Of a stretch of DNA of 43,623 nucleotides, positions 15,533-22,571 are shown piece by piece. Position numbers and translations under genes: made by a program. The stretch is from positions 1-43,623 of the forward strand of contig URKX01000017.1 in the NCBI GenBank assembly GCA_900548545.1, written 5' to 3'. Position 1 is the first letter of the stretch; the number at the start of each line of letters is the position of its first letter. The notes beneath the pieces are model-generated. The model worked only from the letters and a program-made list of their open reading frames with translations, did no database searches and was not told the DNA's origin. Source of the stretch: an uncultured Oscillospiraceae bacterium (GTDB lineage: Bacteria > Bacillota > Clostridia > Oscillospirales > Acutalibacteraceae).

Positions 15533-16465
15533 TCACCGGGCAGGGGTGTGCCGTTGGCCCCGGCGGAGCCCTTTAACAAGCTCTTTCACAGACTTGTCAT
15601 CAGGATGCATGGAACGGAACCCTTCGCCGGTTACCTGGCCCGCCTCTCCCACAATGACAAAGGCGTCGTTGTCCTCTTCCCGGATGATCCGCTGGAGCTG
15701 GTACACCTCGAACCGGCGCACCACACACAGCATGGTTTCCCCTGGCTCATCGGTGTAGCCGCCGTGGGAGTCCAAATAGGTGACGGTGCGCTCCAGCTCC
15801 TGGATCACGCGGTTCCCCATCTGCCGTACCTTGGGGGACATGACATAGAACAGCTTCCCTGTCCCGGCGTCGAAGCCATAGAGGATGGCGTCAATCAGCC
15901 GGGTGGAAACAAAAATGACAATGCAGGCATACATGGCGTTTTCCACACTGCCATACACAAAGGCCGAAACAGCCACCACCGCACCGTCCACAGCCAGCAT
16001 CAGCTTGCCCATGGACAGGTGGGGCAGCCGCCTGCCCAACAGCCGGGCCACCAAGTCGCTGCCGCCGGTGGTGGCGCCCCGGACAAAGATCAGCGAAAGG
16101 CCGACCCCTTCCAGCACCCCGGCAAACAACGCCACCAAAATGGGGTCCCCCTGGTAGGCGGGGACAAAGCGGGAAAACAAGTCGATCATCAGGGAGATGA
16201 GGACAATGGCCGTGACCGTTTTCGCCACCAGCTTATAGCCGATCTCCACCACCGCCCAAAGCACAATGGGGATGTTGATGAGGAACGAGGCCAAACCGAT
16301 GGGGGTGGAAAACAGGTAATTCAGCATGGTGCAGATACCGGTGATGCCGCCGGCAGCAATGTTGTTGGGCGCGGTAAAAGCATTGACCTCCACCGCGTAC
16401 ACAGCCGACCCCAGCACCATAAACAACAGGTCCAAAAACGCCGTCTTTGCTTTCTGTCCAACCAT
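15533..16465 (-). CDS. YitT family membrane protein
   Basis: A 310-residue YitT (DUF161) protein. Five to six hydrophobic segments occupy about 8-200, including 'LLFMVLGSAVYAVEVNAF', 'ILVALFAGVLEGVGLSLIF' and 'MYACIVIFVSTRLIDAILYG'. The family signature 'PNNIAAGGITGI' is near residue 34 and 'RGATTGGSDLVARLL' mid-protein. A cytoplasmic DUF2179 domain follows at about 215-290 ('GYTDEPGETMLCVVRRFEV'). The molecular function of YitT proteins is not established; some are suggested transporters. AAAGGCGG precedes the ATG. It lies 16 bp behind mrnC in the obgE group and is likely co-transcribed. Confidence 0.93.
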   Translation of the reverse strand: MVGQKAKTAFLDLLFMVLGSAVYAVEVNAFTAPNNIAAGGITGICTMLNYLFSTPIGLASFLINIPIVLWAVVEIGYKLVAKTVTAIVLISLMIDLFSRFVPAYQGDPILVALFAGVLEGVGLSLIFVRGATTGGSDLVARLLGRRLPHLSMGKLMLAVDGAVVAVSAFVYGSVENAMYACIVIFVSTRLIDAILYGFDAGTGKLFYVMSPKVRQMGNRVIQELERTVTYLDSHGGYTDEPGETMLCVVRRFEVYQLQRIIREEDNDAFVIVGEAGQVTGEGFRSMHPDDKSVKELVKGLRRGQRHTPAR

Positions 16466-16481
16466 AGGGACACCGCCTTTC

Positions 16482-16895
16482 TCAAAGGGCTTGGTTTTGG
16501 CTCAACACTTCAATGACCTGGGCAAACAATTCCCGCAGGCGCTCCCCTCTTCCTGCCAAATACAGGTACCCGAACAGGGCTTCCAGGGCCGTGGCCCCGT
16601 GATAGTCCGCCACAGCTGCGTTTTTGGGCGCGTGGCCCACATGGGCATTGCGCCCCCGCAGGGCCACATCCCGCTCTTCCTCTGAAAGCACCGGCCACAG
16701 GGATTCCAGGGCTTTGGCCTGGGCTTGGCACCGCACCAGCTCCACCTTGCGGCTGTGGAGCTTGCGCACCGGGCAGTTGCCCTGGGCCACCAGATGTTCC
16801 CGCACCAGCAGCTCATACACCCCGTCCCCCACAAAGGCCAGGGTCAACGGGCTGAGGCTTTGGGGCGTCTGCCCCTCTTGCAAAAGTGTATCCAA
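16482..16895 (-). CDS. mrnC: Mini-ribonuclease 3
   Basis: MrnC is an RNase III-type dsRNA endonuclease without the dsRNA-binding domain; in Bacillus it matures 23S rRNA. The 137 residues are typical. The catalytic region is 'LAFVGDGVYELLVREHL' (about 19-35) with its acidic Asp, and 'GATALEALFGYLYL' near residue 105 holds the second metal-binding Glu. 'RGRNAHVGHAPKNA' matches the family. The start is TTG at 16895, with AAGGGG eight bases upstream, directly after the obgE stop. It is immediately upstream of yitT. Confidence 0.94.
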   Translation of the reverse strand: MDTLLQEGQTPQSLSPLTLAFVGDGVYELLVREHLVAQGNCPVRKLHSRKVELVRCQAQAKALESLWPVLSEEERDVALRGRNAHVGHAPKNAAVADYHGATALEALFGYLYLAGRGERLRELFAQVIEVLSQNQAL

Positions 16896-16907
16896 AGAAA
16901 GCGCCCC

Positions 16908-18179
16908 TTACTCCACAAAGTCAAATTCCAAATCGTACAGGTCCACGGTATCCCCTTCTTGGCAGCCGGCTTCCCGCAGCGCGTCGATCACGCCGGTTTC
17001 GATAAGCACCCGCTGGAAATACTGGAGGGATTCAGAATCGTCAAAATTGACGGCATTCATGATCTTCAGCAGCCAGGGCGCCTTGACAAAGTAGACGCCG
17101 TCGTGGTTCTGCACCTCCACCTGGCCGCGCTTCAGCTCCTCCACAGGCTGGAGGGCGGGAGCTTCCGCCTCGTACCGGCGGATGGGCGGCAGCTGGGAAA
17201 GGCGTTCCATCACCTTGTTCAGCAGCGGGTCCACCCCCTCCCGGATGGGCGCCATAATGGGGAAGAACTCATACCCCTGTTCCGTGGCAAACTTCTCGAA
17301 ATCGGCCACCTGTTCCTCGGTGGCCAAGTCGCACTTGTTGCCTGCCACCAGCATGGGCCGCTGGGCCAGCTCCGGATTGAAGCGCTGCAACTCCCGGTTG
17401 ATGATGGCAAAATCCTCCTTGGGGTCACGGCCCTCGCTGCCGGAAACGTCCACCACATGAACCAGCAGCCGGCAGCGCTCCACATGACGCAGGAACTGGT
17501 GGCCCAAGCCCACGCCCTCCCAGGCGCCCTCAATGAGCCCCGGGATGTCCGCCATAACAAAGGACTTGCCCTGAGGCATAGTCACCACACCCAACACCGG
17601 GGTCAAAGTGGTAAAATGGTAATTGGCGATGTTGGGCTTTGCCTGGCTGACCACGGAGATCAAGGTGGACTTGCCCACATTGGGGAAGCCCACCAGGCCC
17701 ACATCCGCCAAAAGCTTCAGTTCCAGCTGCACTTCCAGCTCTTCGCCGGGAGTACCGGGCTTGGCAAACCGAGGGACCTGCCGGGTGGGGGTGGCAAAGT
17801 GGGAGTTGCCCCATCCGCCTTTGCCGCCCTTGGCAATGACCTGAGGCTCGTCCCCGGACATATCCGCCAACAAACGCCCAGTTTCCACTTCCTTGATGAG
17901 GGTGCCCCGGGGCACGTAGATCACCAGGTCTGGGGCGCTTTTCCCAAAGCACCGGTTGCCCCGGCCGTTCTCGCCCCGCTGGGCCACATATTTCCGCTTG
18001 TAGCGGAAGTCCGCCAGGGTGGACAGGTTGTCGTCCACCTGGAACACAATGCTGCCGCCCCGGCCGCCATCGCCCCCATCGGGCCCGCCGGCCGCCACGT
18101 ATTTCTCCCGGTGGAAGGACACGGCCCCGTCCCCTCCGTCACCGGCTTTGATATAGATTTTCGCGGTATCGATGAACAT
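16908..18179 (-). CDS. obgE: GTPase Obg/CgtA
   Basis: A 423-residue GTPase required for 50S ribosome assembly and growth control. The glycine-rich Obg fold is at 1-158 ('GDGGDGAVSFHREKY', 'GGPDGGDGGRGG'). The G domain follows with G1 'GFPNVGKST', G3 'DIPGLIEGA' and G4 'NKCD'. An OCT domain (about 350-423) is present, as usual in Firmicutes. 'GAWEGVGLGH' differs slightly from the common GASEGAGLGH. The gene follows rpmA but is separated from it by a strong terminator at 18204-18242, so expression may depend on read-through or an unseen promoter. It is the first gene of obgE-mrnC-yitT. Confidence 0.97.
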   Translation of the reverse strand: MFIDTAKIYIKAGDGGDGAVSFHREKYVAAGGPDGGDGGRGGSIVFQVDDNLSTLADFRYKRKYVAQRGENGRGNRCFGKSAPDLVIYVPRGTLIKEVETGRLLADMSGDEPQVIAKGGKGGWGNSHFATPTRQVPRFAKPGTPGEELEVQLELKLLADVGLVGFPNVGKSTLISVVSQAKPNIANYHFTTLTPVLGVVTMPQGKSFVMADIPGLIEGAWEGVGLGHQFLRHVERCRLLVHVVDVSGSEGRDPKEDFAIINRELQRFNPELAQRPMLVAGNKCDLATEEQVADFEKFATEQGYEFFPIMAPIREGVDPLLNKVMERLSQLPPIRRYEAEAPALQPVEELKRGQVEVQNHDGVYFVKAPWLLKIMNAVNFDDSESLQYFQRVLIETGVIDALREAGCQEGDTVDLYDLEFDFVE

Positions 18180-18203
18180 ATGCCCGCCCCTTTCCGTTTC
18201 AAC

Positions 18204-18242
18204 AAAAAAGCTTCTTCCGGCAGTGCCCGAAGAAGCCTTTCG
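18204..18242 (-). terminator. Terminator after rpmA
   Basis: GCTTCTTCCGG (18210-18220) pairs with CCGAAGAAGC (18227-18236). On the minus strand it is followed by TTTTTT (18204-18209). It would end the rplU-prp-rpmA transcript before obgE. Confidence 0.88.
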
Positions 18243-18253
18243 TGGTTGTTTTC

Positions 18254-18532
18254 TTACTCGGCGTACACGCTAACCTTCTTGCGGTCGGCGCCCATGCGCT
18301 CGAACTTCACCTTGCCGTCGATGAGGGCGAACAGGGTATCATCGGAGCCGCGGCCCACGTTGGTGCCGGGATGGATCTTGGTGCCGCGCTGCTTGACCAG
18401 GATGTTGCCGGCCAGCACGAACTGACCATCGGCGCGCTTGACACCCAGGCGCTTGGACTCGGAATCACGGCCGTTCTTAGTGGAGCCCATACCTTTTTTA
18501 TGGGCGAAAAGCTGGATATTAATTTTCAGCAT
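18254..18532 (-). CDS. rpmA: 50S ribosomal protein L27 (Prp-cleaved precursor)
   Basis: L27 is a 50S protein near the peptidyl transferase centre. The 92-residue product begins MLKINIQLF-AHKKGMGSTKN. The first nine residues are the Firmicute N-terminal extension removed by the protease Prp after Phe9, exposing the 'AHKKG' N-terminus used at the active site. The start at 18532 is set by this known N-terminus and by AAGGAAG about nine bases upstream. The gene for Prp lies immediately upstream, as in other Firmicutes. Confidence 0.97.
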   Translation of the reverse strand: MLKINIQLFAHKKGMGSTKNGRDSESKRLGVKRADGQFVLAGNILVKQRGTKIHPGTNVGRGSDDTLFALIDGKVKFERMGADRKKVSVYAE

Positions 18533-18564
18533 GACGTTCGTCTTCCTTTCTTTGAAATGTGGAT

Positions 18565-18888
18565 TCAGACTTCCAAATATCCCACCTGGATGGCGTGGGG
18601 GTACTGTTCCTCCAAGCCTTGCAGGTGGAGCTTTAACCCCTGGAGCAGATCCCTGCAAAGGGGTTCGTCTTTTGGCTCGATCCGGAAAAACATCTCGCCT
18701 TCCCCCACTCGAAGGGAAAGGGGCGTCACACGGCGGATCTCCGTGAGGGTGTTGGCCACCAGGTATGCGGCGGAGGAAACAGCGGCACAAACAATGTCCT
18801 GCCCAGCTTCCCCACACCCGGCGTGGCCTTCCATTAAAAAACCCTGCAGGGCCCCTTCCGGCTGAGTCAAAAATTGGATACGGATCAT
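18565..18888 (-). CDS. prp: Ribosomal-processing cysteine protease Prp
   Basis: Prp cleaves the N-terminal extension of L27. The 107 residues are typical. The catalytic pair is visible as His22 and Cys34 in 'GHAGCGEAGQDIVCAAVSS'. It sits between rplU and rpmA, the conserved Firmicute order, and its substrate gene follows 32 bp downstream. The start overlaps closely with the end of rplU (1 bp gap), so translational coupling is likely. Confidence 0.96.
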   Translation of the reverse strand: MIRIQFLTQPEGALQGFLMEGHAGCGEAGQDIVCAAVSSAAYLVANTLTEIRRVTPLSLRVGEGEMFFRIEPKDEPLCRDLLQGLKLHLQGLEEQYPHAIQVGYLEV

Positions 18889-18889
18889 C

Positions 18890-19198
18890 TTACGCCTTCA
18901 CGGCCTCGATCTGCACCTTGGTATAGGGCTGACGATGGCCCATCTTGCGCTTGGAATTCTTCTTGGGCTTGTAGGTGAACACGGTGATCTTCTTGGCCTT
19001 GCCGTTCTTGACCACCTTGCCGGTGACTGTGGCGCCTTCCACATAGGGAGTGCCGATCTTGGTGCCCTCTTCGCCAAACACGGCCACCACGGGGAACTCC
19101 ACGGTGTCGTTGTCCGCCACGTTCAGCTTTTCCACATAGATGACGTCGCCGTACTGCACTTTGTACTGCTTACCGCCGGTTTCGATGACTGCAAACAT
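18890..19198 (-). CDS. rplU: 50S ribosomal protein L21
   Basis: L21 binds 23S rRNA. The 102-residue protein starts MFAVIETGGKQYKVQYGD and contains the family signature 'KITVFTYKPKKNSKRKMGHR' near the C-terminus. The start at 19198 has TAGGA about seven bases upstream; an upstream in-frame ATG at 19276 would add 26 unrelated residues. It is the first gene of rplU-prp-rpmA and is preceded by a leader with hairpins (19199-19292) and a promoter at 19300-19328. Confidence 0.97.
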   Translation of the reverse strand: MFAVIETGGKQYKVQYGDVIYVEKLNVADNDTVEFPVVAVFGEEGTKIGTPYVEGATVTGKVVKNGKAKKITVFTYKPKKNSKRKMGHRQPYTKVQIEAVKA

Positions 19199-19292
19199 AC
19201 TTTTTCCTACCTTTTCGTTGATCTCGCTACTGCTGGGCGGAGCAAAGCTCACTTGAAATGGGCATAAATCACCCACAGCCTACAATAAGCGG
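19199..19292 (-). promoter_or_regulatory. Structured rplU leader (candidate L21 leader)
   Basis: Between the predicted transcript start and the L21 start codon the minus strand contains two short hairpins: TGGG/CCCA around 19259-19275 and GAGC-TTT-GCTC at 19240-19250. Firmicutes often have an 'L21 leader' RNA here that is thought to be autoregulated by L21. Position and structure agree; I cannot confirm the covariance model match. Confidence 0.5.
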
Positions 19293-19299
19293 CTTATAT

Positions 19300-19328
19300 A
19301 GTTTACCATACGGGCAAAGGGAAGTCAA
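19300..19328 (-). promoter_or_regulatory. Promoter of rplU-prp-rpmA
   Basis: On the minus strand TTGACT (19323-19328) and TAAACT (19300-19305) are separated by 17 bp, about 100 bp before the rplU start. It lies right after the stop of the small membrane protein gene. Confidence 0.75.
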
Positions 19329-19337
19329 GGGCGAAAC

Positions 19338-19595
19338 TCAGGTTTTTGTCTGCTTTTTCGCGGTGAGGAGCACCCGCACCTCTTCCCCGTCCTGGCTGCG
19401 CACAGCGTGAAGGAGCTCGTCCCGCCGGACGATTGCCAGCGCCAAGGACAAAGCCACATTCAGCAGGGTGATGATCCCCAGCAAGAGCTTTCCTCCCGAA
19501 ACCCTGGACCGCACCCTAGGCGCCCGGCGGGCATACTGCCTTCCCACACCGGAACAGCCCTGGCTGCCGGCTGGGATATCCCACGGTTTTCTCAT
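19338..19595 (-). CDS. Small single-pass membrane protein, unknown
   Basis: An 85-residue protein that I do not recognise. The first 35 residues are basic (ARRAPRVRSR). One transmembrane helix, 'LLLGIITLLNVALSLALAIV' (about 37-56), follows, then a charged tail. By the positive-inside rule the N-terminus would be cytoplasmic. It has an almost perfect RBS (AAAGGAGG, five to six bases before the ATG), which argues that it is real. It lies 12 bp after the GNAT gene and is likely the last gene of the pyrB-pyrI-GNAT group. Confidence 0.75.
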   Translation of the reverse strand: MRKPWDIPAGSQGCSGVGRQYARRAPRVRSRVSGGKLLLGIITLLNVALSLALAIVRRDELLHAVRSQDGEEVRVLLTAKKQTKT

Positions 19596-19607
19596 GGCTA
19601 CCTCCTT

Positions 19608-20222
19608 TTATCCCCGGAGCTGCCCCGGGCGTACCTCTTTTTTCTTCCCTGGAAACTGCCGGTCAAAGGCTTCCACATCCTCCTGGGAGGGCTCGTAGCA
19701 GGGAGGGTCCCAGTAGGCGCCCGGGGAAGGCGGCAGACGGCTGGGGTCCAGCACCTGGATCTGGAACACTGGGAAGGGGTCTTCCCGGTCCACCATGGCA
19801 TGGTGGATGCCGTACTTCCCGGCAGGCTCAAATCCGAACCGGCTGTAATAGGCAGGGCTTCCGGTGATGACCACCGCAGGCCAGCCCAGCTCTCTGGCCC
19901 GGTTCAAGGTAAACCGGATCAGCGCCGAGCCGTACCCTTTGTTCTGATACTCTGGAAGCACCCCCACAGGGCCGAACAGAAGCAACTCCTGCTCACCCCC
20001 TGCGTCCGGCCGGTAGATCCCTTTGGCGTAGGCGATCTGGGCCACCACTTTGCCCTCTTCTTCCACTACGTAGTCCAGCTCCGGCACAAACCGGGGGTCG
20101 TCCCGCAGCTGGTGGAGCAGGTAGTGCTCCACGCAGCCCGGCTGATACACATTCCAAAAGGCCTCCCGGACCAGGTTTTCCACCTGCCGGTACTCTTCCG
20201 GCTTTTCCAGACGGATGTCCAT
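19608..20222 (-). CDS. GNAT family N-acetyltransferase
   Basis: A 204-residue GNAT protein transferring an acyl group from acyl-CoA to an unknown substrate. Motif A is clear in 'FGPVGVLPEYQNKGYGSALI' with the acyl-CoA loop Q-N-K-G-Y-G. 'YYSRFGFEPAGKYGI' is the typical C-terminal GNAT element. The last 45 residues are proline-rich and charged. The start at 20222 has AAGGAGG five bases upstream. It begins 10 bp after pyrI and is probably translated from the pyrBI message. The substrate cannot be deduced. Confidence 0.92.
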   Translation of the reverse strand: MDIRLEKPEEYRQVENLVREAFWNVYQPGCVEHYLLHQLRDDPRFVPELDYVVEEEGKVVAQIAYAKGIYRPDAGGEQELLLFGPVGVLPEYQNKGYGSALIRFTLNRARELGWPAVVITGSPAYYSRFGFEPAGKYGIHHAMVDREDPFPVFQIQVLDPSRLPPSPGAYWDPPCYEPSQEDVEAFDRQFPGKKKEVRPGQLRG

Positions 20223-20232
20223 GGGCGCCTCC

Positions 20233-20652
20233 TTATTTTTTGTACTCCTGCTCGCAATAGATGCAGCGGTACCGGTGGGCCTTTTCATCACAGAGGGTGA
20301 AGATCTGGTCCACGTTCTCCGCCGAGGTGATGCACCGGGGGTTTTTGCAGGAGATCACATTGACAAGCTTTTTAGGCAGGGGAGGCTTTGTCTTGCTGGC
20401 AAGCTTCCCATTGACAATGGTGCAGACTGTGGCGTTGTCATCAATAAAGCCCAATACGTCCAGGTCGATGTTCATGACGCCCTCGATCTTGATGATGTCC
20501 TTTTTCCCATATTTGCTGCTGCGGGCATTCTTGATGATAGCCACGCAGGTATCCAGCTTGTCCAATTCCAAAAGTTCGTAAATGCGCATCCCTCGGCCGG
20601 CGGTGATATGGTCGATGACGATGCCGTTTTCCATGCTATCGATATTCAGCAT
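20233..20652 (-). CDS. pyrI: Aspartate carbamoyltransferase regulatory subunit
   Basis: PyrI forms the zinc-bearing regulatory chains of aspartate transcarbamoylase and mediates nucleotide feedback. The 139 residues are somewhat shorter than the E. coli chain (about 153). The nucleotide-binding N-terminal part contains 'GIVIDHITAGRG' (10-21). The zinc site is Cys102, Cys107, Cys130 and Cys133 ('SCKNPRC' and 'RCIYC'). It follows pyrB by 16 bp. PyrI is found in enterobacteria, archaea and many Clostridia, which supports the taxonomic guess. Confidence 0.97.
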   Translation of the reverse strand: MLNIDSMENGIVIDHITAGRGMRIYELLELDKLDTCVAIIKNARSSKYGKKDIIKIEGVMNIDLDVLGFIDDNATVCTIVNGKLASKTKPPLPKKLVNVISCKNPRCITSAENVDQIFTLCDEKAHRYRCIYCEQEYKK

Positions 20653-20668
20653 ATTCTCCCCCTCCTTT

Positions 20669-21604
20669 TTACTCAGCGTCCAGCACCCCGGGGGCGAGGC
20701 CCAGCAGGGTGAGGATCAGTGCCATGCGGACAAACACGCCGCCCCGGGCCTGCTCAAAGTACATAGCACGGGGATCGTCGTCCACTTCGGGGGCAATCTC
20801 ATTGACGCGGGGCAGCGGATGGAGAACTGCCAGGTCTTTCTTGCCCAGGTCCAGCTTCTCCTTGGTCAGGACGTAGGAGTCCTTCAAGCGGACGTAATCT
20901 TCCTCGTTGAAGAAGCGCTCCCGCTGGACACGGGTCATATAGAGGAAATCCAGCTGGGGCATGACTTCCTCCATGTCCCGCACTTCCCGCCAGCTGTGGC
21001 CGGAGGGCTTGATGACCTCTTTTAAGATGTAACTGGGCACCCGGAGCTCTTCCGGGGAGATCAGGACGAAATTCACATCTTCATAGCGCACCAGGGACTT
21101 GATGAGGGAGTGGACGGTGCGGCCGAATTTTAAGTCGCCGCACAGGCCGATGGTCACCCCGCTGATAGAGCCCCGTTTCCGCCGGATGGTGAGCATATCC
21201 GTCAGGGTCTGGGTGGGATGCTGATGGCCGCCGTCCCCGGCGTTGATCACGGGGATCTTGGAATAACGGGCCGCCACATAGGGAGCACCCTCTTTAAAGT
21301 GGCGCATGGCGGCGATATCAGCATAGCCGGAAATCATGCGGATAGTGTCCGCCACGCTCTCCCCCTTGGAGGCAGAGCTGCTCCCCGCCGAGGAAAACCC
21401 CAGCACTTTGCCGCCCAAACGCATCATAGCGGATTCAAAACTCAAACGGGTGCGGGTACTGGGCTCGTAAAACAGGGTAGCCAAAATTTTCCCGTCGCAG
21501 GCGTGGGCATAGTCTGCGGGGTTTGCAAGGATCTGTTCCGCTAAAGTGAGCAGCCGGTCGGTTTCCTCCCGGGTAAAGTCCAACGGGTCGATCAGGTGTC
21601 GCAT
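20669..21604 (-). CDS. pyrB: Aspartate carbamoyltransferase catalytic subunit
   Basis: PyrB condenses carbamoyl phosphate and aspartate, the second step of pyrimidine synthesis. The 311 residues are full length. The carbamoyl-phosphate loop 'YEPSTRTRLSFESAM' is at about 46-60, 'GDGGHQHPTQTLTD' holds the His and Gln of the active site, and 'MTRVQRERF' plus 'HPLPRVNEI' contain aspartate-binding residues. The start at 21604 has AAGGAAGG just upstream; a longer reading to 21703 has no homology. It is paired with pyrI. A GC-rich hairpin with TTTT (21657-21693) lies in its leader and could be either the yebC terminator or an attenuator. Confidence 0.97.
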   Translation of the reverse strand: MRHLIDPLDFTREETDRLLTLAEQILANPADYAHACDGKILATLFYEPSTRTRLSFESAMMRLGGKVLGFSSAGSSSASKGESVADTIRMISGYADIAAMRHFKEGAPYVAARYSKIPVINAGDGGHQHPTQTLTDMLTIRRKRGSISGVTIGLCGDLKFGRTVHSLIKSLVRYEDVNFVLISPEELRVPSYILKEVIKPSGHSWREVRDMEEVMPQLDFLYMTRVQRERFFNEEDYVRLKDSYVLTKEKLDLGKKDLAVLHPLPRVNEIAPEVDDDPRAMYFEQARGGVFVRMALILTLLGLAPGVLDAE

Positions 21605-21656
21605 AGTGTCCCTTCCTTTCCCAAAATGGTCTTGCCAAATCAAAGAATCGTTTCCC

Positions 21657-21693
21657 CAAAAGGGCCGCCGCGAAACTCTTCCGCGACGGCCCT
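21657..21693 (-). terminator. Hairpin with short T-run between yebC and pyrB
   Basis: AGGGCCG-CCGCG pairs with CGCG-CGGCCCT (21661-21693), followed on the minus strand by TTTTGGGG. It lies 53 bp before the pyrB start, so it can act as the yebC terminator, as a pyrBI attenuator, or as both. Confidence 0.65.
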
Positions 21694-21736
21694 GGACAGG
21701 CATTTGCCTTTTTTCCCAGGACCATTGGTCCCGGAC

Positions 21737-22483
21737 TTATTCCTCTTCTTCCTCCTCGGGGGCATCCCAGTTGTGCCACACATCCTGCACATCGTCGTTG
21801 TCCTCCAAAAGGTCCAGCATCTTCTGCATTTTGACGATGACCTCTTCATCGTCAATCTTGGTATAGGTATCGGGGACCATCTCCACATCAGCGGAAACGA
21901 ACTCGTACCCCTTCTTCTCCAAATCCTCCCGGACGCCGCTGAAATCGTCGGGCTCGGTGGAGATCTCAAACACGTCTTCATCGGCGGCGAAATCGGAAGC
22001 GCCAGCCTCCAGGGCATCGCTCATCACGGTATCCTCGTCCAAGCCTTCCCGCTCAATGACGATCACGCCCTTCTTATTGAACATGAAAGACACGCAGCCC
22101 GTGGTGCCCAGGTTGCCGCCAAACTTGTCAAAAGCGTGGCGCACATCGGCAGCGGTGCGGTTCCGGTTGTCGGTGAGGGCCTCCACGATAACGGCCACGC
22201 CGTTGGGGCCATACCCTTCGTAGGTGACGTTTTCGTAGTTGTCATTATTGCCTTCGCCGGCAGCCTTTTTGATGATCCGGTCGATGTTGTCGTTGGGGAC
22301 GTTGGCCGCCTTGGCTTTGGCGATGGCGTCCCGCAGGCGGGAGTTGGCCGCCGGGTCGGCACTGCCGCCCTCTTTTACGGCCACAGCCAGCTCACGGCCG
22401 ATCTTGGTAAAGACCTTGGCCTTAGCGCCGTCGGCTTTTTCTTTTTTCCGTTTGATATTATTCCATTTCGAATGTCCAGACAT
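21737..22483 (-). CDS. YebC/TACO1-family protein
   Basis: A 248-residue YebC family protein, widely annotated as a transcriptional regulator. Recent work places bacterial and mitochondrial relatives on the ribosome, helping with polyproline and related stalling. The N-terminal signature 'MSGHSKWNNIKRKKEK' is exact, and 'NVPNDNIDRIIKKA' and 'YEGYGPNGVAVIVE' follow. The acidic tail ends with seven Glu. An AAGGCGG site precedes the ATG, and a TTGAAA-N17-TATGAT promoter lies about 45 bp upstream. It sits just ahead of pyrBI. Confidence 0.95.
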   Translation of the reverse strand: MSGHSKWNNIKRKKEKADGAKAKVFTKIGRELAVAVKEGGSADPAANSRLRDAIAKAKAANVPNDNIDRIIKKAAGEGNNDNYENVTYEGYGPNGVAVIVEALTDNRNRTAADVRHAFDKFGGNLGTTGCVSFMFNKKGVIVIEREGLDEDTVMSDALEAGASDFAADEDVFEISTEPDDFSGVREDLEKKGYEFVSADVEMVPDTYTKIDDEEVIVKMQKMLDLLEDNDDVQDVWHNWDAPEEEEEE

Positions 22484-22524
22484 AATTCAACCGCCTTACT
22501 GAATCTAGTGATTTTCTTCGACCT

Positions 22525-22553
22525 ATCATATCACATCTTTCGCAGGATTTCAA
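22525..22553 (-). promoter_or_regulatory. Promoter of yebC
   Basis: On the minus strand TTGAAA (22548-22553) and TATGAT (22525-22530) are separated by 17 bp. Confidence 0.75.
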
Positions 22554-22571
22554 GCGCCAGCGCAAACAGGC

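Noticed and set aside
16725..18425. Plus-strand open frame of 566 codons antisense to obgE
   Set aside because: Shadow frame; obgE is certain and the antisense translation has no recognisable domain.
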